Source: a bacterium | GTDB lineage: Bacteria; Ratteibacteria; UBA8468; B48-G9; DTJG01 | NCBI GenBank assembly: GCA_026418655.1 | Contig: JAOAAW010000195.1 | Coordinates: 1 to 35,743 of the forward strand | Length of the DNA: 35,743 nt | Direction: 5' to 3' | Shown here: piece by piece, positions 15,852 to 24,399 of the stretch | How the letters are laid out: the number at the start of each line of letters is the position of its first letter | Numbering within the stretch: the stretch's first letter is position 1 | Notes under the pieces: model-generated | Told to the model about the DNA's origin: nothing | The model's input: only the letters and a program-made list of their open reading frames with translations | The model's database searches: none | Program-made: the position numbers and the translations under genes

Positions 15852-17954
15852 TTAATTTCTTTCGGCTGACAAAAGTGAAAGTGCGGCAAAAACAGGTCCC
15901 TGTGTCATTCCGCCACCTTCACATGTTGACCAGCCAATTGAATAGCCATTGCCATAACCATCAACATCAAAACCACGAAAATAGGGATAATCATTTCCAA
16001 GGCCAGGCACTTCAATTCCTCTTAATCCAAGCGGCATAAATCCTGGAATTTGTTTCAGCCCTGACTTATTATCAAAAAGGTCAGCCAGATGTTGTGATGA
16101 ACTTCTGTATCCTGAACCGCCCATAAAACTGACACCCACTGGGTTCCTTCCAAAGAGCCATTGTATCTGGCGTTCTGCGATTTTTGTATATCTATGCGTT
16201 TTCAGGATTCTGTTTGCAAGAAAACAGACAATTGCGACATATCCAAAATAGGCATTTGTTCCATGTCCATTTATGGCAGTGACAAGGTTTCTGGGTCTGA
16301 CTTTTTTGTACTCCATCATGTGTCCAAAAGGAGAACATCCTGTCAGTCGCTCTATCCAGGGCATAAATCTCTTGTAGGAATTTTCTATTTTTTTCCGTAA
16401 AGGATCGTCCGGAAATATTTCTGCATATTCAAACAGGGCAATCTGCGGATAAAACCCTGCAAGGTATATGGCACTTGCTTCAATTCCACTAGCAGGAAAA
16501 AATCCATCTTTTTCCTGATAATTTAAAATTCTTTCAATATGTATTCTGGCTTCTTCTCTGTATTCTTCACTTCCAGTGTAGTGCGCTATATTAAGGGCAC
16601 TCAGGGCAAGTGTTCCATATACGCTGACTGTAAAATTCTCACCGGCGTCCGGACTTTTGTAGAAGTTGTGCATTTTTATTGCTGCATCAATACATTTTTC
16701 TGCGTTTTTGGGTTCCTGCTGTTTTACCATAATGGCAAACTTTGCAATCGCTGCTGCAAAAAGTCGTGTGTACCAGGGTATCCAGGTGCTTTTATCAGGA
16801 TGTCTGTAATAGTGATGAATCTTTGGGTCTGAATATGCAAGATACATCTGTGTCAGGAAAAATCTGCCATCTTCTGCCTGCTTAATGCCAGAGACATGAG
16901 TGCTGACATTCGCATTTCCTCTTTCATCCACCGCGCTCAAAAAAAATTCCACTGTATAACGCGCCTCCTCCAGAGCATCTGGCAAAGGTCCACCTAAAAA
17001 AAACCATTTTCTTGGTGCGAGCCAGTGTCCGAGAAGTAAACAATAAAGATTTGTAACTATATTGGTACTATGACGTTCCCAGTTTCCGCCATCGTGCCAG
17101 CCCTTTGTTATTTTTGCTGGTTCATTAAGTTTCACAAGATTATCTTCATCAGGAGCATGCCAGTTTTTGCAGCCAGGTGCTGGTTGATAAAGAATTGGTC
17201 CATCATTGCAGCCATTCCTCCATGGAAGTTTTTGGCCGCAACGGTGATTGAAAAAACCCTGTAATGAAAGCCGTAACATTTTCAGATAAACATTTTTATT
17301 TATATCAAATTGATGGCTTTCTGCTTTTGTCCCATCAGGAAAATATACCCTTAAAAGGTATGTGCCATCTTTTTTTATTGAAGAAAAATCAGCAGTCCAC
17401 CAGTATCTTTTCCAGGCATATGCTCTGTGTCTTTTCATGGTTCCACAATAAACCTTTTTTCCTGTTATAGTGTTCAGAACCACAAATTTACCACAAGGGT
17501 AGTCCTTAAGTGTCCATATCACAACGCTTTTTTCAGATTCAGGATGATAACCAATCTGACAATCCTTGAATGCAACCGGCTCTTTTCCAAGAAATTCATC
17601 ATACTCTGCGGTTATACTTATATCTACACCTGATTGTTCAAGTTCTTCCACTGCCCTCAAAATTTTTAGTGCCTCTCTGTTTCGGGGTGCCTTTTTAAGT
17701 ACCTTTTCGCAATACTGTTTGCAATTTACCAGAAAATATGGTGAATTTAATACTTTAGATTTATGATAATCCACAAGGGCATGTAGCAGATTGCCTTCAA
17801 CACTGTTTGGGTCTTCAAGGCATATGGTTCTTGCTGCCAGCCATGCACGGTTATAATCATTTTTTTCTAAAAATTTAATACCTTCATTCCAGGCGTTTTT
17901 TATTCTGAGTGGCTTTGCTTCATATGTTTTCATAAACTTTATCTCTTCAACCAT
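15852..17954 (-). CDS. GH9-like (endoglucanase family) protein with N-terminal helical repeat, no signal peptide
   Basis: 700 residues. Residues about 15-110 are helical and TPR-like (NDYNRAWLAARTICLEDPNS; YCEKVLKKAPRNREALK). Residues about 125-222 fit the Ig-like domain that precedes many GH9 enzymes. Residues 225-695 follow the GH9 alpha/alpha barrel: LQGFFNHRCGQKLPW, KGWHDGGNWERH, WLFGRNPVGVSF, the SSSQH histidine (622) and STCEGGGMTQGPVFAALSLL with the acid Glu679. The usual DAGD motif reads D288-G-G-N291, so the catalytic base position holds Asn. There is no signal peptide from the ATG at 17954 or from Met8, in contrast to both flanking genes. Its ATG overlaps the previous stop by one base (TGATG). 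GH9 relatives cleave beta-glucans; the substrate, location and even catalysis are uncertain here. Confidence 0.8.
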   Translation of the reverse strand: MVEEIKFMKTYEAKPLRIKNAWNEGIKFLEKNDYNRAWLAARTICLEDPNSVEGNLLHALVDYHKSKVLNSPYFLVNCKQYCEKVLKKAPRNREALKILRAVEELEQSGVDISITAEYDEFLGKEPVAFKDCQIGYHPESEKSVVIWTLKDYPCGKFVVLNTITGKKVYCGTMKRHRAYAWKRYWWTADFSSIKKDGTYLLRVYFPDGTKAESHQFDINKNVYLKMLRLSLQGFFNHRCGQKLPWRNGCNDGPILYQPAPGCKNWHAPDEDNLVKLNEPAKITKGWHDGGNWERHSTNIVTNLYCLLLGHWLAPRKWFFLGGPLPDALEEARYTVEFFLSAVDERGNANVSTHVSGIKQAEDGRFFLTQMYLAYSDPKIHHYYRHPDKSTWIPWYTRLFAAAIAKFAIMVKQQEPKNAEKCIDAAIKMHNFYKSPDAGENFTVSVYGTLALSALNIAHYTGSEEYREEARIHIERILNYQEKDGFFPASGIEASAIYLAGFYPQIALFEYAEIFPDDPLRKKIENSYKRFMPWIERLTGCSPFGHMMEYKKVRPRNLVTAINGHGTNAYFGYVAIVCFLANRILKTHRYTKIAERQIQWLFGRNPVGVSFMGGSGYRSSSQHLADLFDNKSGLKQIPGFMPLGLRGIEVPGLGNDYPYFRGFDVDGYGNGYSIGWSTCEGGGMTQGPVFAALSLLSAERN

Positions 17955-20900
17955 CAGTAAACCTCCAGCTCTGAAAGGTATAATCCTTTCTTTACAACGA
18001 GCCGGACTTTTGAAGTGGTAAGCGATGGCAAGGCCAGTGTTATTGTTTCATTTGTATTTCCTGTGATACTCTTGACAGGTTTCCATTCTTTATCATCCCA
18101 TGCTTCTATGTCAAAATCAGATAAAACACAGTCAGGGTCCGGCCAATATCTTGGTTTATAAGAACGAATTACAATCTTGCTTATTTTTTTAGGTTCAGGA
18201 AATTCCACCTCAAGCCACTCAGGAGTTTTACCTGCCGGACTGACAAAGGATGGACTGAGTTTACCGTCATAAAGGGGGAACCAGCAAGTATCAGGGTCTC
18301 CATCAATGGCAAAATTACAATGTGGATACCATGTGTAATTCCTACTGCTTTTTGCCTTTGAGCCATTCTGGCTGGCTGCGATATTGCCGGGTTTGGCTCT
18401 ATAGTCAATGGATGACATAAAAAATGCGTCAGAAAGGAATTTTTCCATTATTGTGTCACCGGGTTTTTCTGTGGTGTAAATATGGACATCAAGGGGCTTG
18501 AACATGTCGGTGAACATGCCATTTTTTACTGCAATACTTCTTTTTTCTGACCAGACAAACAGTTGTGAAATGCCTTTATCTTTCAGCTCAAATGAAATTT
18601 CCTTGTTTTGTGCACCGTGATAAACCGCTATTACATAAAGGTTTTTGCCATACCTTCTTGATGAAATGCTCAATTTTTCACAAGATACTACCTCGTCATT
18701 TGTCTCTGGCTGAACCAGGACTTTTTCAAGGGAGCGGACTTCATTTCCTAAGGCGCGAACTGCTTCCCAGAGTTTTGGATTCATTCTTGGATTTGTATAG
18801 TCATGGAAATATGCCCAGAAAAGAATTCCTTTTGCCCCCCTTGCTATGGCAGCCCATACCTGGTTTCGTATTTCACAAAGCGTGAGAAACCTGCCATAAC
18901 CACTATAACCACTGCCTCTTGCCCAGTGTCCACCATAAAAATATTGTGGCCAGAGCCACCACGGTTTTTTGCCTGTGGAAAGTTTGGGACCAGGGAAATC
19001 TTTGTCAATCTTACCATTGGCAATCTCTATCATTGAGCTGCATCTATCAGCGGTTGTCAAAAACTTTTTCGCAAGTATGTCCTGGTCATCACCATACATA
19101 GGGTATGGATAGAGGTGATTCATCATAATGTCTGAAATGTAATAAAGGGATGTATACCCTCTAAAACTACCATTCATAGCGAAAGGATGATAGGGATCAA
19201 GCAAACTGGTTTGCTCGTACAATGCAACATATTCCTGCTGCCAGACGAGTTCTTCACCCCACAGATAACACAGAAGGGCAGGGTGATTTTTGAATTCTTC
19301 TACCTTCCCTTTTGCTTTTTGAAAAAGTTTCTCCTTCTGTTCTTTTGAAACAGTTTTTGACAGGGTGTTGGCTAAAGAATCAAGCAGGACAATTTTTATT
19401 CCAAGTTTGTATGCTTCATCCATAAAATCTTTGTTTACATCAAAAGCAGTGGTAACATTGAATCCTGCCTGAGCGAACATTTGAAGGTCTTCTTTTGTTC
19501 CTGTATTTCCATGGACACCTATCGGGAAAAACGGCTTTTCATCCACAAGAATATTACCATCTGTATCTATTCTTACTGTCTGTGGTTTTGTCTCAATATA
19601 TCTGAAATCGGTTTTTGCCCTGTCTATGACATTTCCTTTTAAATCAATGATATTCACCAATATTTCATAAACTCCGTACTTCAATCCAGAAACAGGGAAC
19701 TTCAGAATATTTTCAGTGTCAGGCGTTATTTCCTGTAAAAATTTTATTCGGGTATCATCCGATAATTTCAGGCCTGCCTGTAATTTTAGTTTTTTTGTTA
19801 CTGACTCTTTTGTGTCAAGGGTTATTTTTATTCTGACTTCCTTATCTTTCTGGGTTGAGAATACTATTTTCTTGTAGGAAGGGTTCAGCATTTCAATATC
19901 CGTTGCACTTGGATTGCGCAAGGAAACAAACCTCTGCCCGATTCTATTTCCTTTTTCATCAAGAATATTAAACCTGCATATAAATTCGCCTTCAATACAG
20001 GGTATCCCGACATCTTTATTGAATTCAATTTCATCTTCAGATACTAACAGAACATCCTGTTTTTCAATGTATTCCTTTCCAGAAGGGTCTTTAACGAAAA
20101 AATGTATCTGACCTGGCATAGATTTATGACAGATTAAACTGCCTTTGAAATTCAGAAATAGTCCATCTTCTGAAAGAACAGGGTTTATTTTCAGGTTTTT
20201 CACAAAAACAGAGGAAGGACTGATTATTGAAAGTGAATTTCCAATCAAACTATTGGAATCCTGTCCAGATGTTTTCTGCCAGGTGGCAAGGTCTCCTGTG
20301 GCTGCAAGTGAACTTTCAAGCCACGAACCACCGACCATCTCTTGAGATTGCCATCTGCTCACGATTGTTTCAGGCGAAAACACATTTTCATCACTGAATA
20401 GATTGACATCTCCATAAATTGCAATTGCCTGATTGCAGTTTAGAAAAAGGTTATGGATGATTAAAACATCTGTTTTTCCATAACCTCCGGTCAGAGTTAT
20501 TGCGTCTTTTGTTTCTCTGAAGATATTGTTCTGGACTGTGAAGGTTCCATTGGCAAAGGAAATTCCGTTTCCAATACATTCATTATACTCAAAAACTATT
20601 TTCTGTCCGGCGTCCAAAGGATATGTAGTAAAGGCAACAGGATTATGTTTGAAAATGTTGTTTTTTACAACAGGTACAGGACTGTTTTTGTAAACACGCA
20701 GATACACCCCGGCATTTTTGTTTTCATAAATCTTGTTGCCAATAATGGTACCTCCTCCTTCAAGACAAATACCATTATTTCCACATTGAAATACTTCTGA
20801 GTTCTTTATGGTCCAGTTACCGGGTCCCTGGATGCCTGAAAGAAATGCGTAGTTACTGGCAGGATAATTATTGTGGACCCGACAATTCTCTATGATACAG

Positions 20901-21550
20901 TAATTTCCGCCGGTGCTGATTATGTTTGTCTGTGCATTTTTACATTCTAAATTTATAAGATGATTGTAATTGCCTGCAACAGAAAAACAACTTTTTCTCC
21001 GGATACGAACAACAGAATTTTCAAGGAGGGTACCTTCAGATGGATTTATATGCAAAATAACCCTGTTTTCTTCCTTTTTTATTTCACAAAACCAGGAACC
21101 TTTTGATGCTTGAAGTTCTGTAAAATTATTTTTTTCCTGCAATTGTTTTCCATTCAACCACACGCCAGCAAGCCCTGTGTTTGTGTCTCTTACTGAAACT
21201 CCTGGAATATCAACATTCCATATTCCAGAGGCATCTATTTTAATTGCTTTTGATGGAATCTCACTTTCTCCATCTATGACAACACTTCCTTCTCCTTGAA
21301 AAACAATTGGTTGCTCTTTTGTTCCTGATACATTAAGAAAAATCTGTTCCTCATAAATTCCCTGCTGTATCAAAACAATATCACCTGGTTTGACAATATC
21401 TGCTGCCTTTTGGATTGTTCTGAATGCACCAGTAGATGTGTTTTCTTTACCGCCCGACAGGTCTGAACCATCAGTCCTTACAAAATAAGTATCGCATTCT
21501 GCAAGATTAAAAAAACCAAAGATCAGTATGACAAACTTTATTATGAGCAA
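17954..21550 (-). CDS. Secreted beta-helix + glycosidase-like barrel + F5/8 type C protein
   Basis: 1198 residues from a TTG at 21550; the better ribosome-site spacing points to an ATT at 21568 (six codons longer). Residues 1-19 are a signal peptide. Residues about 20-400 form a right-handed parallel beta-helix of the pectate-lyase/DUF1565 style: TYFVRTDGSDLSGG, AFRTIQKAADIVKPGDIV, then short repeats such as NCIIENCRVHNN-like and VVKNNIFKHNPVAF coils. Ig-like strands (450-655) lead to a TIM-barrel (about 660-940) starting LVDEKPFFPIGVHGN, with LLCYLWGEEL (Glu766/767) as likely acid/base, and GAKGILFWAYFHDYTNPR. A discoidin-like domain (about 1045-1198) ends it. From the barrel on it parallels the 997-residue protein, so the two differ mainly in the N-terminal targeting module. 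It lies 33 nt after the PIG-L gene. Confidence 0.78.
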   Translation of the reverse strand: MLIIKFVILIFGFFNLAECDTYFVRTDGSDLSGGKENTSTGAFRTIQKAADIVKPGDIVLIQQGIYEEQIFLNVSGTKEQPIVFQGEGSVVIDGESEIPSKAIKIDASGIWNVDIPGVSVRDTNTGLAGVWLNGKQLQEKNNFTELQASKGSWFCEIKKEENRVILHINPSEGTLLENSVVRIRRKSCFSVAGNYNHLINLECKNAQTNIISTGGNYCIIENCRVHNNYPASNYAFLSGIQGPGNWTIKNSEVFQCGNNGICLEGGGTIIGNKIYENKNAGVYLRVYKNSPVPVVKNNIFKHNPVAFTTYPLDAGQKIVFEYNECIGNGISFANGTFTVQNNIFRETKDAITLTGGYGKTDVLIIHNLFLNCNQAIAIYGDVNLFSDENVFSPETIVSRWQSQEMVGGSWLESSLAATGDLATWQKTSGQDSNSLIGNSLSIISPSSVFVKNLKINPVLSEDGLFLNFKGSLICHKSMPGQIHFFVKDPSGKEYIEKQDVLLVSEDEIEFNKDVGIPCIEGEFICRFNILDEKGNRIGQRFVSLRNPSATDIEMLNPSYKKIVFSTQKDKEVRIKITLDTKESVTKKLKLQAGLKLSDDTRIKFLQEITPDTENILKFPVSGLKYGVYEILVNIIDLKGNVIDRAKTDFRYIETKPQTVRIDTDGNILVDEKPFFPIGVHGNTGTKEDLQMFAQAGFNVTTAFDVNKDFMDEAYKLGIKIVLLDSLANTLSKTVSKEQKEKLFQKAKGKVEEFKNHPALLCYLWGEELVWQQEYVALYEQTSLLDPYHPFAMNGSFRGYTSLYYISDIMMNHLYPYPMYGDDQDILAKKFLTTADRCSSMIEIANGKIDKDFPGPKLSTGKKPWWLWPQYFYGGHWARGSGYSGYGRFLTLCEIRNQVWAAIARGAKGILFWAYFHDYTNPRMNPKLWEAVRALGNEVRSLEKVLVQPETNDEVVSCEKLSISSRRYGKNLYVIAVYHGAQNKEISFELKDKGISQLFVWSEKRSIAVKNGMFTDMFKPLDVHIYTTEKPGDTIMEKFLSDAFFMSSIDYRAKPGNIAASQNGSKAKSSRNYTWYPHCNFAIDGDPDTCWFPLYDGKLSPSFVSPAGKTPEWLEVEFPEPKKISKIVIRSYKPRYWPDPDCVLSDFDIEAWDDKEWKPVKSITGNTNETITLALPSLTTSKVRLVVKKGLYLSELEVY

Positions 21551-21565
21551 ATTTTGGGTGATCTT

Positions 21566-21580
21566 AATTTTTTCCTCCTT
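21566..21580 (-). promoter_or_regulatory. Shine-Dalgarno AAGGAGG positioned for an ATT start codon
   Basis: On the minus strand AAGGAGG (21580-21574) lies 5 nt before an in-frame ATT (21568-21566), but 23 nt before the first conventional start, TTG at 21550. No ATG or GTG occurs between the in-frame PIG-L stop (21586-21584) and the signal peptide. Starting at ATT gives a peptide beginning (f)M-KITQNLLIIKF, a normal signal-peptide head. Confidence 0.55.
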
Positions 21581-21583
21581 TTT

Positions 21584-22330
21584 TCAAAGAACTAAATGTC
21601 CTGCTCGCACCCTGAATTTCTTAAATGCTTCTGCATATTTGACACCGATTTGTTTTCCATATTGTTCTGAAATTCTTATTGCCAGTTCATCAAATGCTTC
21701 CTTTCCGAGTTCCTCTACACTTTTTCTGTTTTCTGTGGTTTCTTTTTTTTGTATACCTCCCATTTCGATCTGACTTTTATGACAATAACAGGCATTCTTT
21801 TTTTTCTCAATATACCGCGTGATGTCTTCAAAATGGTTGGGTTTTTCTGTGTTATAGAAAAAGATTTCCTTTACAAAATGCGGTTCAATTCCATTCTTCA
21901 GATGTTCAGGATAAAAATGGGGAAAGCCGGCAAAAACAACTGCTTCTGCGGAGAGAATTCCCACTGTTCTGTGGTCAGGATGAACTTCATAAGGCAAAAA
22001 AGGATCAAGCGTCATTACAATATCTGGCTTAACCTGCCTGATAACCTTCATGATTTTTCCTCTTAATTTCAGGTCAGGATATAAAAAACCATCTTCTTCA
22101 CCAAGGAAAAAAACCTCTTTCACTCCAAGGACTCTCGCTGCTTCCAGTGTCTCTTTTTTCCTGATTTCAGCAAGTGTTTCAATATCAAGGTTTCTGTCAT
22201 ATGTTCCACGATTTCCCTTTGTGCATATAAGGTAAAAGATTTCACCCCCTTTATCCACATACTTTGCGATAGTCCCTCCGCAATAACATTCAGCATCGTC
22301 CGGATGCGCTTGAATGTTCAACAATTTCAT
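21584..22330 (-). CDS. PIG-L/LmbE-family zinc N-acetyl-sugar deacetylase
   Basis: Zinc-dependent deacetylase fold (MshB/BshB/PIG-L), 248 residues. Zinc ligands are His9 and Asp12 in the QAHPDDAECYCGGT segment and His120 in HPDHRTVG; Asp11 would be the general base. LICTKGNRGTYDRN and a VKEVFFLGEEDGFLYPD block also fit the family. No signal peptide is present, so it should act in the cytosol, possibly on imported N-acetylated amino sugars or in thiol synthesis; the operon of glycan-degrading genes favours the former. It starts 63 nt after the pseudopilin, with no clear ribosome site. The perfect 10-bp palindrome GTAGTACTAC lies 3 nt before the ATG. Substrate unassigned. Confidence 0.88.
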   Translation of the reverse strand: MKLLNIQAHPDDAECYCGGTIAKYVDKGGEIFYLICTKGNRGTYDRNLDIETLAEIRKKETLEAARVLGVKEVFFLGEEDGFLYPDLKLRGKIMKVIRQVKPDIVMTLDPFLPYEVHPDHRTVGILSAEAVVFAGFPHFYPEHLKNGIEPHFVKEIFFYNTEKPNHFEDITRYIEKKKNACYCHKSQIEMGGIQKKETTENRKSVEELGKEAFDELAIRISEQYGKQIGVKYAEAFKKFRVRAGHLVL

Positions 22331-22393
22331 AGTAGTACTACGTGTCTGGGTGCCTCAATATTAAAATGGCAGTCCCTTTCCTTTACTGATTTT

Positions 22394-23122
22394 TCAAGGT
22401 ATATGTGGGTACCAATATTTATATAAAGCAGCAGCATCATACGGAATACCCAAATTATGGAAAGGAACCCCTTCAGCATGACCGTCGCAAAATAGAATAT
22501 TACTCACAGAATCATGGCCAGCCCTTGCTGAAGCATGAATGGTGAACCCTGGTGCCCAGAGAAGTGGGACTTTTTCCCAGTAAGGATTGTGAGCATACTC
22601 AAAAAGAAAAATTTTTGATGCAGGGTTTCTAACCCTGGCAAGTTTTCCTCCCCAGTTTACACCATTGGTTGCGCCAACATAGATCCCACCAATATCAGGT
22701 AACGCGAGATACATATTACTCACATACCTGACCTGGCTTGTTATTGCATTATAACCCGGGGGTGCATACCAATCACCCCACCAAGAAGTTCTTCGCGCCT
22801 TGGGACATTGAAAAATTTTCCATTGATTGTTTACATACAATGCAAGAGCCGAAAGATAGTTTGGTGCGGTCCGGACATCGTCGTTCCAGTAAGTCCAGAA
22901 GAAACTTGAATTCCCTGGATTTCCCAGTGGTGGAAGATAACCATTATTGTCTACCTCATACTGAGCCATTGCCAGCCCCAGCTGCTTCAGATTGGCAAGG
23001 CAAACAGCCTGTCTTGCTTTTTCTCTGGCACGGCTCAAGACAGGCAGAAGCATCGCTGCAAGTATGGCTATAATCGCAATTACCACAAGCAATTCAATGA
23101 GAGTGAATCCATTCTTTTTCAT
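22394..23122 (-). CDS. DUF1559-type pseudopilin with prepilin N-terminal methylation motif
   Basis: Type IV pilin-like protein of the class common in Planctomycetes, Lentisphaerae and Omnitrophota. The prepilin peptidase site is [19 protein letters not shown] with the conserved Glu at +5, followed by a hydrophobic helix and the [20 protein letters not shown] segment typical of DUF1559/SBP_bac_10-type proteins. The C-terminal part has [14 protein letters not shown], the H-x9-DG-like end of this class. I choose the ATG at 23122 (242 aa) over the GTG at 23131, because AAAGGAGG ends just before that GTG and is correctly spaced for the ATG. The start overlaps the regulator stop (ATGA). The globular part is inserted in the periplasm or at the surface; no secretion-machinery gene is nearby, so its export apparatus is elsewhere. 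Confidence 0.88.
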   Translation of the reverse strand: MKKNGFTLIELLVVIAIIAILAAMLLPVLSRAREKARQAVCLANLKQLGLAMAQYEVDNNGYLPPLGNPGNSSFFWTYWNDDVRTAPNYLSALALYVNNQWKIFQCPKARRTSWWGDWYAPPGYNAITSQVRYVSNMYLALPDIGGIYVGATNGVNWGGKLARVRNPASKIFLFEYAHNPYWEKVPLLWAPGFTIHASARAGHDSVSNILFCDGHAEGVPFHNLGIPYDAAALYKYWYPHIP

Positions 23123-24264
23123 AACACCCACCTCCTTTCAAGATTTTGTAATGTTTGTTTTTTCTCTTCATGATCTTGAACAAAATCAGGGTCTGTGCTT
23201 TTTCTGACTACCAGTTCTGGCTTAATTTCTATGATAATTGATTTATCCTTTTGAATTTCATCTATCCCAAGAAGCAGTTTAAGGGATGCGCTTACAATTT
23301 TTTCTTTCGGTTGCCTTATTGTTGTAAGTAATACATCTGGCTTTGCTGCTTCTGGTGTATCATCAAAACCAGCAATGGCTAAATCCTGAGGGATTCTATA
23401 GCCATAGTTTTGAACCAGATTTTCAAGATAATAGATGGCAAAACAATCATAAGGCGTAAAACAAGCAGCTATTATATTTTTTTTCTCCAGTAGAAACTGA
23501 ACCCCATGGCTTATTGCAGGACCTTCGGGTGCTCCAAGAAACACCAAATCCTCGTTGAATACCTTATTCTTCTCAAGAAAATATCTGTAGGTATTGAATA
23601 TTCTTTTTCTCAATTCATTGCTGTCATCAATATAAGCAATACTGTGGTATCCCTTTGAAAACAGATGCTCCATCATCAAGGATGCTCCATAGACCTCATC
23701 AACTTTTACCTGCGTTGATGGCAGGTCAGTCCAGAAATCATTTATGATAACAAACTTCATTCCCAGTTCTACCAGTTTCTCTCTTATTTCTTCTTCTTTA
23801 GAAAGGATATTGGGAAATTTCAAAACATTTTTTATGCCTCTTTCTGCAAAACTCTGGATGAACATTTCCTCTCTTTCAATTTTATTGTCAGCATCAGCGA
23901 CTACAACATGGTAACCGATTTCGCCTGCCTGAAATATAATCTGTCTGAGAAATTCAACAAAAATAGGATTTCGCAGATGTGGGACAATAACCCCTATATC
24001 ATTCTTGCCATTTGTGGTTCCCCTGACAAAATTGCCAAGCCCCCATTTTTTCTCTATCAGTCCTTCTTCTTCAAGCTTTGCAAGTGCCCTTCGTACTGAA
24101 ATTAAACTCACATTGTAATTTTGTGCAAGGGTTCTTTCAGATATTAAAGGATCTCCGGGAAGGAGTTCACCTGTCTTTATTTTTTCTTTGATGTCAGCGA
24201 TAATGTGGTCTGTCTTAAAAACCCTCTTCAGGTCTAATCTGTTGCTTTTTTCGTCTTTAGCCAT
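23119..24264 (-). CDS. GntR/LacI hybrid transcriptional regulator (AraR-like)
   Basis: 381 residues. Residues about 15-82 are a GntR winged helix: [38 protein letters not shown] and [17 protein letters not shown]. Residues about 88-355 are a LacI/periplasmic-binding sugar domain, starting [20 protein letters not shown] and including YHSIAYIDD and [13 protein letters not shown]. This domain order is that of AraR of Bacillus, an arabinose-responsive repressor; the ligand here is unknown but a sugar is likely. It has its own TTGACA-N16-TATAAT promoter and a symmetric site at the transcription start, suggesting autoregulation. The stop is coupled (ATGA) to the pseudopilin, making it the first gene of the six-gene glycan operon. 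Confidence 0.92.
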   Translation of the reverse strand: MAKDEKSNRLDLKRVFKTDHIIADIKEKIKTGELLPGDPLISERTLAQNYNVSLISVRRALAKLEEEGLIEKKWGLGNFVRGTTNGKNDIGVIVPHLRNPIFVEFLRQIIFQAGEIGYHVVVADADNKIEREEMFIQSFAERGIKNVLKFPNILSKEEEIREKLVELGMKFVIINDFWTDLPSTQVKVDEVYGASLMMEHLFSKGYHSIAYIDDSNELRKRIFNTYRYFLEKNKVFNEDLVFLGAPEGPAISHGVQFLLEKKNIIAACFTPYDCFAIYYLENLVQNYGYRIPQDLAIAGFDDTPEAAKPDVLLTTIRQPKEKIVSASLKLLLGIDEIQKDKSIIIEIKPELVVRKSTDPDFVQDHEEKKQTLQNLERRWVL

Positions 24265-24279
24265 ATTGTTCCTCTACTC

Positions 24280-24294
24280 ATATCTAACTGATAT
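24280..24294. promoter_or_regulatory. Candidate operator ATATC-N5-GATAT
   Basis: Perfect inverted repeat with 5-bp arms and a 5-bp spacer, 9 nt downstream of the -10 box of the regulator gene and thus over the predicted +3 to +18 region. Position and symmetry suit a dimeric winged-helix repressor controlling its own operon. I did not notice a second copy in the other promoter regions of the window. Confidence 0.4.
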
Positions 24295-24303
24295 TCTACT
24301 GTT

Positions 24304-24331
24304 ATTATACTCGGGAGAAAAATTTTGTCAA
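24304..24331 (-). promoter_or_regulatory. Sigma-70 promoter for the regulator/pseudopilin/glycosidase operon
   Basis: Minus strand TTGACA (24331-24326), 16-nt spacer, TATAAT (24309-24304): both hexamers match consensus. Start of transcription is expected near 24297, leaving a leader of about 33 nt with AGAGG ahead of the regulator ATG. Confidence 0.8.
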
Positions 24332-24399
24332 GACATGCGGATTAAAAAAGAATTGTTTGATGAGGGTGATTTTCCAGAATTAATTGATGGGACTGATAT

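Noticed and set aside
22331-22343. Palindrome GTAGTACTAC directly before the PIG-L start
   Set aside because: Only 10 bp, no associated promoter, and such short palindromes are expected by chance; noted in the gene entry but not called a regulatory site.
23123-23131. GTG at 23131 as pseudopilin start
   Set aside because: It lies immediately next to the AAAGGAGG element, too close for initiation; the ATG at 23122 has correct spacing and gives the standard [11 protein letters not shown] leader.
24332-24399. T-rich stretch after pyrG as an intrinsic terminator
   Set aside because: The T run is not preceded by a stable GC-rich stem; only AT-rich self-complementary pieces are present.
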